NCBI GenBank assembly: GCA_016713985.1
Contig: JADJOD010000032.1
Coordinates: 1-54,683, forward strand
Length of the DNA: 54,683 nt
Source of the DNA: Lewinellaceae bacterium
GTDB taxonomy: Bacteria > Bacteroidota > Bacteroidia > Chitinophagales > Saprospiraceae
Reading direction: 5' to 3'
The translations under genes and the position numbers were made by a program. This document shows, piece by piece, positions 10,995 to 18,674 of this stretch; positions within the stretch are counted from its first letter, which is position 1; every line of letters starts with the position of its first letter. The notes under the pieces were generated by a model, which worked only from the letters and a program-made list of their open reading frames with translations, made no database searches and was not told where the DNA came from.

Positions 10995-11123
10995 GTGTCA
11001 CTCACTTCCGGCGCAAATGATTTCACGCTGGAAATACCTGCCTCACTACCGGCAGGTGTGTATGAAACAAACCTGCGCACGGCAAAAAAAGCGTACGCTG
11101 CGCGATTCCTTAAAATGAAGTAA
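10995..11123 (+). pseudogene. Orphan T9SS type-A sorting-domain remnant
   Basis: A plus-strand stretch with no plausible start reads VSLTSGANDFTLEIPASL, then PAGVYETNLRTAKKAYAARF and LKMK-stop at 11121-11123. The LPAGVY ... RFLKM pattern is the end of the C-terminal sorting domain that directs proteins to the type IX system. An in-frame stop lies just upstream (about 10983), and no protein body is readable before it. A fragment ISDITGRR about 100 bp upstream in another frame may be more of the same domain. It is best read as the last piece of a secreted-protein gene destroyed in this rearranged stretch. It ends one base before the convergent oxidoreductase stop. Confidence 0.55.
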
Positions 11124-11124
11124 A

Positions 11125-12554
11125 TCACATCCCCAACGCCCACCCGTCCCTATACTCCCGCCCCACAAAAGCGTTCGCGTCTTCAAAATTGGTGATGCGC
11201 ATATTGGCGGCGTCCCATTCGAGCCGTACACGCCCCGGGTAGTCGTAAGGCGCCCAGGATTTGGCCGTTTTGCCGGCTTGCAGTTTTTTGACGTCGTAGC
11301 AGCGCACGGCGAGGTTGCCGATCAGCAGGGCTTCGGTAAGCGGCACGGCGTATTCGAAGGGCGAAGAGGCTTTTCCTTTGCCCTTGCAGGCGTTCACCCA
11401 CACCATCTGGTGCGGACCGGTGTAGCGCGGCTCGCTCGGTTGGGGCGCTTTAAAATCTTTCATTTTGGACGTGGGCAGCAGCGTGGCTTTGTCGCCGTAG
11501 ATGCCGCAGAGTATTTTGCCTTTGCTGCCTTCGAGCAAAGCGCCGCCGTCCCAGGAGCCGAAAGGTTCGTTGGAGCCGAGTTCGGCGGGGCGCATGGGGC
11601 GCACGCCGCCGTCGTACCACCAGAGTTCGCAGGCGGGCATTTTGTCGCGGGCGGGGAAGTCTATACGCACCACGGAGGAAGGCGGGCAACTGTCCGGATA
11701 ATCGGCTTCCTGGAACTCGTCGGACCACACGGTGGTGGCGCTGGCTTCCACCGAGCTGGGACTGCCGAGTTTCAGTGCCCGGTACACCGGGTCGATGAGG
11801 TGGCAGCCCATGTCGCCGAGCGCGCCGGTGCCGAAATCCCACCAGCCGCGCCAGCGGAACGGCAGGTAGCGCTCGCTGTAAGTCCGCGCCGGAGCCGGAC
11901 CCAGCCAGAGGTCCCAGTCGAGTTCGGCCGGAGGGGTTTCGCCGCCTTTCGGCGTCGGCACACCCTGCGGCCACACGGGTCGGTTGGTCCACACGTGCAC
12001 CTTTTTCACCTTGCCGATCACGCCGCCCTGCACCCATTCGGCTAATTCGGCGTTGCAATCCATGGAAGCGCCCTGGTTGCCCATTTGGGTCACGACCTTG
12101 TATTTGCGCGCCGCTTCGAGCAGTTGCCGCGCTTCGCGGATGTTGTGGGTGAGCGGTTTTTCCACGTACACGTGTTTGCCGAGTTGCATGGCTGCGATGG
12201 CCGCCACGGCGTGGGTATGGTCGGGTGTGCTCACCACCACCGCGTCGATGTCGCGCGCGTGGGCGTCGAGCATTTTCCGGAAGTCCCTGAAATGCGGCAC
12301 TTTGGGAAATTCCTTGTACGCATCGGCGGCGCGGCGATCGTCGACGTCGCAAAAAGCGACAAAGGTTTCGGAACCTTTGAGCGCCTGGATATGACCGGTC
12401 GCTTTGCCCCGGCGCCCACGAAAGCGATGTTCAGGCGGTCGCTGGGCGGTATGTAGCCGGGGCCTCCCAGCACGTACCGGGGCACGATGGTGAAGGTCAA
12501 GGCGGCTTTTCCGGTGGTTTTCAGGAAATCGCGGCGGGTATTGCGTTTTTTCAT
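11125..12554 (-). CDS. Tat-exported Gfo/Idh/MocA-family oxidoreductase (one frameshift)
   Basis: The start at 12554 gives MKKRNTRRDFLKTTGKAALT, a twin-arginine signal (RRDFLK), so the enzyme is probably exported folded to the periplasm. A Rossmann start follows (RLNIAFVGAGxKA), then CDVDDR, VVVSTPDHTHAVAA and the family hallmark VYVEKPLTHN. The C-terminal domain has the usual YLPFRWRGWWDFGTGALGDM and GCHLIDPVYRAL. The family uses NAD(P) to oxidise or reduce sugars and cyclitols; the substrate cannot be read from sequence. The frame changes near 12410, inside the glycine-rich NAD loop at a GCCCC/GCGCCC run. Because the loop resumes correctly (GKATGHIQALKGSETFVAF), a sequencing error is likely. 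About 475 residues, normal for Tat-dependent members of this family. No sugar-transport neighbours are visible. Confidence 0.85.
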
Positions 12555-12823
12555 GTCGTTGTTCAAACGTTGGTTCAGTCGTCGGGATAAATGTATACAA
12601 GACGCTGAAAATCCCTGTGTCTATTTATTTTCAGCATCGTAAAATACAATGCGGCGGCATATAAAACCGTAAAACTTTTTCATTCATAATGTGTATTGAG
12701 TATATGAATGAAGACCTGGAAGAGTGATCATTATCATTTGCAGTCCTGCGTTCGGACACCCGCCGGACGGGTAAATTCACCGAATTTTGTGAAAATCAAA
12801 ATTTTACTAAAACGCCTGTCATT

Positions 12824-13906
12824 TTGAGGTACTTTACCATTATCCTGTTGGCCGGATTATTTCTTTCGGCATGTAAAAAAACACCCGAAAAAACGCAACC
12901 CGTGACGGAGAAAATCTCCGAATCCGTTTATGCTTCGGGCATTATCAAAAGTAAAAACCAGTACCAGGTTTTTTCCACGGTCAGTGGCCTGATTCAAAAA
13001 ATACTGGTCAAAGAAGGCGATGTGGTCAAGCCGGGGGATATTTTGTTTGTAGTTCAGAACGAAACATCCAGACTCAATGCCGAAAATGCAAAACTGGCTT
13101 CGGATTTTGCCGACCGGAACACACAGGGCGATCGGCTGAATGAGCTGAAAGGCGCCATTGAAACAGCCGAAAGCAAAATGCTCAATGATTCCATTTTACT
13201 CGTTCGTCAGCGCGGACTTTGGGCGCAGCAAATAGGGTCGAAAGCAGAACTGGAGCAGCGCGAACTGGCGTATACGAGTTCGGCAAACAACTACCAGGCG
13301 GCCGTTTTCAGGTACCGCGACCTGCAAAAACAACTCAAATTCGCTGCGGCGCAATCCCAGAAACTGCTTTCCATCAACAAAAATATCGCTCAGGATTATG
13401 TCATCCGCAGCCAAACCGGCGGAAGGGTGTACAGCATTTCAAAAGAAGAAGGCGAAATCGTCAATACCCAGAGTCCGCTGGCCGTTATCGGCAACGCCGA
13501 CGATTTTGTAGTTGAACTTCAAATTGACGAAAACGACATCGTCCGCGTCAAAAAAGGGCAGCGTATTTTGCTTACCCTGAACAGCTACAAAGGCCAGGTG
13601 TTTGAAGCGGAAGTGTCCAAAATCGACCCGATTATGAATGAACGCACCCGGACCTTCACGATGGAAGCCGAATTCATCAAAAAACCACCGGTTTTGTACC
13701 CGAATTTGACGACCGAGGCCAACATTATTATCCGGGTCAAAGAAAAAACGCTGACCATTCCGCGGGCGTACCTGCTCGAAGATTCACTGGTGATTTTGGA
13801 AAACAAATCCACCCGGAAAGTGGAAACAGGGCTGAAGGATTACCTGAAAGTGGAAATCCTGAGTGGACTCAATGCCAACGAAACCATCCTGAAACCCGCC
13901 AAATGA
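12824..13906 (+). CDS. HlyD/MacA-type periplasmic adaptor lipoprotein
   Basis: 360 residues with a TTG start at 12824; no ATG or GTG is available in frame upstream near the signal. The N-terminus RYFTIILLAGLFLSACKK is a lipoprotein signal with the lipobox Cys at about residue 16. Then come a biotinyl-lipoyl half (SGLIQKILVKEGDVVKPGD), a coiled-coil hairpin (about 85-165, rich in Lys/Glu/Gln), the second lipoyl half (IRSQTGGRVYSISKEEGEI) and a beta-barrel/membrane-proximal domain (VELQIDENDIVRVKKGQ). Such adaptors link an inner-membrane ABC transporter to the cell exterior. The stop codon overlaps the start of the permease (ATGA at 13903-13906), so the two are translationally coupled. The substrate is unknown. 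A MacA-like role in export of a peptide, lipid or lipoprotein is inferred from gene order. Confidence 0.85.
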   Translation: MRYFTIILLAGLFLSACKKTPEKTQPVTEKISESVYASGIIKSKNQYQVFSTVSGLIQKILVKEGDVVKPGDILFVVQNETSRLNAENAKLASDFADRNTQGDRLNELKGAIETAESKMLNDSILLVRQRGLWAQQIGSKAELEQRELAYTSSANNYQAAVFRYRDLQKQLKFAAAQSQKLLSINKNIAQDYVIRSQTGGRVYSISKEEGEIVNTQSPLAVIGNADDFVVELQIDENDIVRVKKGQRILLTLNSYKGQVFEAEVSKIDPIMNERTRTFTMEAEFIKKPPVLYPNLTTEANIIIRVKEKTLTIPRAYLLEDSLVILENKSTRKVETGLKDYLKVEILSGLNANETILKPAK

Positions 13907-15162
13907 ACTACAAACTCATTGTTGACATTGCAAGATCATTGTTACTTGCGCGCTGGCGGCAATCACTGGTCGCAGCCATCGGCGTCACATTCAGCATCAC
14001 GATGTTTATCGCTCTGCTGGGTTTTATGAACGGGCTGAACGACCTCCTCGACGGCCTGATCCTGAACAGAACACCACACGTCCGGCTTTTTAACGAAATC
14101 AAACCCAACCCCAAACAACCCGTCGACCAGTCCGCCGATTTTAAAAACTCCCATAACTTTATCCGGTCCGTCAAATCAAGCGGCGTCAGGGTGGAGATTT
14201 CCAACAGCGCCGCTATCATGCAGGCTTTGAAAACAGACCCGCGCGTGCTGGGGTTGGCGCCTAAAATCACCGCTCCGGTTTTGTACAACTCCGGCACCAT
14301 CGATATTACGGGCGCCGTCAGCGGTATTGACGTGATCGCGGAAAGCAACCTGTTTTTTTTCAGCGACTATGTGACGACGGGTGAACCGCTCGACCTGAAA
14401 AACATCAGCAACAGCATCGTTCTGGGAAAAGGTGTGGCAGAAAAACTGCTGGTCGACATCGGCGACGTGGTGCAGGTGACGACCTCGAAAGGGGACCGCC
14501 TGCCCTTAAAAGTGGTCGGTTTTTTCGAGTCGGGCATCAGGGATTTTGATAAAGTGCAAAGTTTTGCCTCTATGGCGACCACCCAAAAACTACTCAGGCA
14601 ATCCAATAGCTACGTCACCGATATTCAGATTAAACTGAAAAACCTCGATCAGGCGCCCGTCGTCGCCAAAGAATACGCGCAACTGTTTCAGACCGACGCG
14701 GAGGACATCCAGACCGCCAATTCACAATTCGAAACGGGCAGTTTTGTCCGCACGCTCATTTCGTATGTGGTCGGCATCACCCTGCTGATCGTGGCCGGGT
14801 TCGGCATTTACAACATCCTCAACATGATGATCTACGAAAAAATGGACACCATTGCCATCCTGAAAGCCACGGGCTTTTCGGGCGGCGACGTGCGGAAAAT
14901 ATTTCTCGGCATCGCACTGACCATCGGTTTTCTGGGCGGTTTACTGGGCCTTGTATTCGGCTTTTTACTTTCCCTGCTCATCGACCAGATACCATTCAAC
15001 ACGGCTGCCCTGCCTACGATAAAAACCTACCCGGTCAATTACAACCCGGTATTTTACATCATCGGGATCGTTTTTGCACTCATCACCACCTACCTGGCCG
15101 GTTTTTTTCCGGCGAGAAAAGCAAGTGCTGTCGATCCGGTTATCATCATCAGGGGGAAATAG
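13903..15162 (+). CDS. FtsX/MacB-like ABC transporter permease
   Basis: 419 residues. A first membrane helix at about 20-42 follows a basic N-terminus (LLARWRQSLVAAIGVTFSIT). Then comes a large periplasmic domain (about 45-280) of MacB_PCD type, with internal strands such as VLGKGVAEKLLVDIGDVV and LPLKVVGFFESGI. Three C-terminal helices belong to the FtsX domain (LISYVVGITLLIVAGFGIYN; FLGIALTIGFLGGLLGLVFG; FYIIGIVFALITTYLAGFFP). The signature MIYEKMDTIAILKATGFSGG in the cytoplasmic loop is typical of LolC/E and MacB permeases, and the end ARKASAVDPVIIIRG is the standard family terminus. Four helices and one FtsX domain imply that it works as a homodimer. It overlaps the adaptor by 4 bp and is followed, after a hairpin repeat, by the ATPase. 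Confidence 0.88.
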   Translation: MNYKLIVDIARSLLLARWRQSLVAAIGVTFSITMFIALLGFMNGLNDLLDGLILNRTPHVRLFNEIKPNPKQPVDQSADFKNSHNFIRSVKSSGVRVEISNSAAIMQALKTDPRVLGLAPKITAPVLYNSGTIDITGAVSGIDVIAESNLFFFSDYVTTGEPLDLKNISNSIVLGKGVAEKLLVDIGDVVQVTTSKGDRLPLKVVGFFESGIRDFDKVQSFASMATTQKLLRQSNSYVTDIQIKLKNLDQAPVVAKEYAQLFQTDAEDIQTANSQFETGSFVRTLISYVVGITLLIVAGFGIYNILNMMIYEKMDTIAILKATGFSGGDVRKIFLGIALTIGFLGGLLGLVFGFLLSLLIDQIPFNTAALPTIKTYPVNYNPVFYIIGIVFALITTYLAGFFPARKASAVDPVIIIRGK

Positions 15163-15164
15163 GT

Positions 15165-15278
15165 TGCAGGACGGAAATCTTTTCCGTCCGGATTGTAGGA
15201 CGGAAATCTTTTCCGTCCGGATTTTTCATGATCAGAATGTTACGAAGAAAATGAGTAACGCCGATTTTGTCTGTATAC
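15165..15278. repeat. Hairpin repeat: tandem 29-bp hairpins plus 84-bp unit shared with 37.5 kb
   Basis: Two near-identical 29-bp units (about 15165-15193 and 15194-15222) each contain GGACGGAAA-TCT-TTTCCGTCC, a 9-bp stem with a 3-nt loop. The second unit continues into a tail (TCATGATCAGAATGT ... AAAATGAGTAACG) that matches the two 84-bp units at 37492-37659. It occupies almost all of the gap between the permease stop and the ATPase start, inside an operon. It could act as an RNA hairpin affecting message stability or translation of the ATPase, or be a REP-like selfish repeat. Both roles are inferences. Confidence 0.8.
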
Positions 15279-15282
15279 CTAA

Positions 15283-15990
15283 ATGACCATTCGCAATCAA
15301 CCGCTTATCATGACTCAGACTGTTCTTCAATCCCGGGGCATCAACAAATATTTCAAAGACCCTGTGCGGGTGCAGGTGTTGAAAAACATCGGCTTTTCGG
15401 TCAACCAGGGCGAATTCGTATCGGTTACCGGCAAGTCCGGCTGCGGAAAATCCACTCTTTTATACATTCTTTCGACGATGGATACCGACTATGAAGGCGA
15501 TTTATTGATTGACGGCGACCTGATGCGCGGAAAGAGTGAAGGGCAACTCGCCCGCATCCGCAATGAAAAAATCGGCTTTGTTTTTCAGTTTCATTACCTG
15601 CTGAATGAATTTACGGTGTTGAAAAATGTGATGTTGCCCGGTTTAAAACTCCAAAAATACCCGGAAGCCGAAGTGGAGCACCGCGCTATGGAACGCCTGA
15701 AAACGCTGGGTATCGCAGAACTGGCCGCGAAAAAAGCCAATCAACTTTCCGGCGGCGAAAAACAACGGGTGGCCATTGCAAGGGCTTTGATCAACGATCC
15801 CATCATCATTATGGGCGACGAACCGACGGGCAATCTGGACAAAAAAAACAGCGACATCGTGTTTGATATTTTTAAACAACTGTGCGAAGAATTCAAACAA
15901 ACCCTGCTGATCGTGACACACGACCAGAGTTTTGCCGGCAATACCAACAGGATTATTGAAATGGAAGACGGGCAGATTATCCACGAATAA
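15283..15990 (+). CDS. ABC transporter ATPase, LolD/MacB-type
   Basis: 235 residues. Walker A is VTGKSGCGKSTLLYILS, the Q-loop region GFVFQFHYLLNEFTVLKNV, the ABC signature QLSGGEKQRVAIARAL, Walker B IIMGDEPTGNLD and the switch His IVTHD, all in canonical order. The FQFHYLLNEFTVLKNVMLP stretch is typical of the LolD/MacB subfamily, which energises FtsX-type permeases without moving substrate through a classical channel. The start could also be the Met ten codons later (15310); the spacing to conserved sequence does not decide. With the adaptor and permease upstream it completes a tripartite exporter. It ends 24 bp before the convergent rhamnosidase gene. Confidence 0.92.
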   Translation: MTIRNQPLIMTQTVLQSRGINKYFKDPVRVQVLKNIGFSVNQGEFVSVTGKSGCGKSTLLYILSTMDTDYEGDLLIDGDLMRGKSEGQLARIRNEKIGFVFQFHYLLNEFTVLKNVMLPGLKLQKYPEAEVEHRAMERLKTLGIAELAAKKANQLSGGEKQRVAIARALINDPIIIMGDEPTGNLDKKNSDIVFDIFKQLCEEFKQTLLIVTHDQSFAGNTNRIIEMEDGQIIHE

Positions 15991-16014
15991 TTCCGCCGGC
16001 TTTTTGGTAAATAC

Positions 16015-18403
16015 CTACAAATCAATGTGCTGCAATCCCGGTTTCAGGGGTATTGCTTTATCGTTCCAAATCAACATTCCGGTGATACCCGCCGGCAGTT
16101 CCACGTCGGCAAACAAGCCGCCGCTTGCGGTTTTTTGCAGGCGGACGCTGATTTTTCCCGCCGGGTGCGGCATTTCGCCTTCGGCAAAACCGAGATTGCC
16201 CAAAAACGGCTCGATACGCACCGTGCGGAAGCCCGGAGCGCCGGGTTTGATGCCGCAAACGGTGGACAAAAACTGGTACACGGGTGAAGCGCTCCAGGCG
16301 TGGCAATCGGAACGTACGGGTTCGGGGTTTTCGGCAAAGGTGCTCAGGCCGTTGGCGAGCATTTGGCGCCAGGGCGCCAGTTGCGGCAGAAACGCGTCGC
16401 CGGAACCGGTTTTTTTCAGGGCTTCGAAGAGGTAAAATTTGAAATAATACGTGGCTTGCCGGATGTTGCCGTCGGTCATAATTCGCTGAAGCAGAGCCGC
16501 TTGTTCGGATTTTGGAATGGCATCCGTCAATACCGCCCAGATGTTGGCGTGCTGGCTGAACGCCTTTTTTTCGGGGGTGTCGGCTAAGAGGTTCCGGGAG
16601 TTGTCCCAACAGTTTTTTTCGGTGGCCCCGGCAATCGCGTCGGCGCGTTTGCTCCAGGCAAAAGCCTCGGGCGAGTCGGCGTCAAAATACCGGAATATTT
16701 CCGCCGCCTGCTGCAACGTATAGGCGTATTGCAGCGACAGAATGGCCGAACCGCCGTTTCGCGCGCCGTCGGGCACCCCGCCGAAGTGTTCGGTGCTGCT
16801 CCAGCCCCAACTCCAGTCCACAAAATTCCACCAATCCAGCGGGCCGTTCATCCCGGTATTGGGGTCGAGCCGGTCTTCGTGCCACTTCAACACGTCGCGG
16901 ATGCCGTCCATACAGGATTGTACAAAAACATCGTCGCGGCGGTGCATCCAGTAATCGTGCACCATACTCACCCAGAACAGCGAAAAAGTGGGAATGATCT
17001 GCATATCGCGGCAGGGGTAGCGGCTTTGGGTAAGGCCGTCGGGCACACGCGAGTGATTAAAATCCGTGATCGCCTTGCGCATCAGGCGGTCGTCGCCGCT
17101 CACGAACAACGAGATAAGTGCCTGAATACGAGTATCTCCCGTATACTGGAGTTGTTCGTAGTAGGGGCAGTCCACGTAGGTTTCCTGCGCGCAAAGCCGG
17201 GCTGTTCGCCAGCCGGCCTTCCAAATGTCCTGCAGGGTGGTATCGCTGCTGCGGAAAACGGCTTTTTCTTCAAACGGATAACCGGTAAACATGCCGTAAA
17301 AATCATCGAGCCGGAGCGCTTCGTTTTGGGTCTGAATGTCGAGTTGCACATAGCGCCAGGTGCGGAATAGCAGGGTGGAAAAACGGCGGTTTGTGCCGCC
17401 GTCGGCGATAAACACGTCCTGTTTTCCCAAAATGGTTTTGCCTTCAACCTCGTTTGCGGTTGCCTTTTTCCCGTTTTGAATCGATCATGGCTTCTGCATA
17501 AGTAAGCGTGATCGTCGCGTCTTTGCCTTGATTGGCAATCAGTTGCGGAAAAGCGTTGGTGAGGTGTCCCTGGTCGAGCAGGATGGTGGCCCGGGTTCCC
17601 GGAGGAATAATCAGCGGGTTTTCTCCTTTTAAAAAATCGTCGGTAACCGCCACACCTTCGGCGCGGCGCACATGGGCCAGGCGTTCAAAACGCACTTCCA
17701 TCAGCGGTATTTCGCGGGGCACAAGCATCCAGTTGCCGTCGGAGCCGAGGCCGCGTGGTTTGGCTCCGTACCAAAGCGCGCGGGCTTTCGGCCAGTTCCG
17801 GTCGTCGAATCTCGGCTGTTCCCAGCCCCAGGGGTATGCTGCCCCGTCAATCCGCTCGCCGTCGCCGACCACCATATAGGTTTGCAGCCGCGCCATATCG
17901 AGCGGTTCCGGCGAATAGGCGAGGTTTTGCAACACCCGCCAGGAGGTATCGGTATTGACTAAGGCTTCTGCGTCGCCGTCGCCTTGCAGGAGAAAGCCGG
18001 TTTGAAAACTCATTTGGGCATACGGCGCATTTTCTCCGCCATGCCAGACAACCGCAGCCAGCACATTATTGCCTCTGGATAAAAAAGGCGCGAGGTCGAC
18101 CGTTTCAAAATTCCAGTGCCAGGTATCGCTGCGCGCCGGCCCCCGGCTGACGGGGCGGCCGTTGACAAACAACTGGTAACCCTGATCGGCGGAAACGTGT
18201 ACGACAAAACGCGCAGGCACTTCCGCGAGGGGGAAGTTTTTTCTGAAATGAAAAACGCCGTATTGCTGGGTGGGGGCGCCGGGAGCGGCAATCCAGCGGG
18301 CCGACCAGTAGTTTTGGAGCAATTCGGGCCGTACCGGGGTCATTTGAGCGCGTACGGTGGCGGCAAAAAATAGTAACAGCAAGAGAGTTGACCTGAAATA
18401 CAT
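16015..18403 (-). CDS. Alpha-L-rhamnosidase, GH78-like (one frameshift)
   Basis: About 796 residues from the ATG at 18403 (MYFRSTLLLLLFFAATVRAQ), a signal peptide. Residues about 30-190 are a beta-sandwich (WSARWIAAPGAPTQQYGVFH ... YQLFVNGRPVSRGPARSDT) as in the N-terminal domains of rhamnosidases. The (alpha/alpha)6 catalytic part starts about residue 360 with YVDCPYYEQLQYTGDTRIQA, the GH78 landmark that carries an acidic active-site residue, then NGPLDWWNFVDWSWGW, and a C-terminal beta domain (GFRTVRIEPFLGNLGFAEGE). It would remove alpha-linked L-rhamnose from plant or microbial glycans in the periplasm or outside. The frame changes at about 17440-17455 between two readable halves, probably an artefact. 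It is divergent from a TonB receptor across a perfect palindrome. No SusD-like partner is present, so this is not a standard polysaccharide-utilisation locus. Confidence 0.85.
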
Positions 18404-18542
18404 GTGCTGAACGGGCGCATTTTTCCGGCAAACCCGTCCGCGAAGTTGAAAATTTTTGTTGAAAAATGACGAGTTCGCAGCAGAAACAAACCAGGAGCAC
18501 CGGAAGGGCGATACCTTCGCCGCTTGTACCGCCGGCTCTTCG

Positions 18543-18633
18543 CGTAGGTGTGGCATGAAACCGGCTACCGTATCCGTCTTACGGCTGTCAGCCGTAAGAC
18601 GGATACGGTAGCCGGTTTCATGCCACACCTACG
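18543..18633. repeat. Perfect inverted repeat, 45-bp arms with a 1-nt centre
   Basis: The arms 18543-18587 and 18589-18633 are exact reverse complements around a single T at 18588. The left arm begins CGTAGGTGTGGCATGAAACC and the turn is ACGGCTG-T-CAGCCGT. It lies between the divergent rhamnosidase (start 18403) and TonB receptor (start 18675). Transcripts in either direction would fold into a very stable hairpin, and in DNA it could extrude a cruciform. It is far longer than a regulator operator, so a mobile or REP-like origin is as plausible as a regulatory role. Confidence 0.95.
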
Positions 18634-18674
18634 TAAGGAGATTGACGACACAAAAACAAACAAAAATAATCTTC

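Noticed and set aside
18548..18628. N-terminal extensions of both the rhamnosidase and the TonB receptor reading MWHETGYRIRLTA
   Set aside because: The identical start arises because both frames read into the arms of the palindrome; each protein has a proper signal peptide further downstream.
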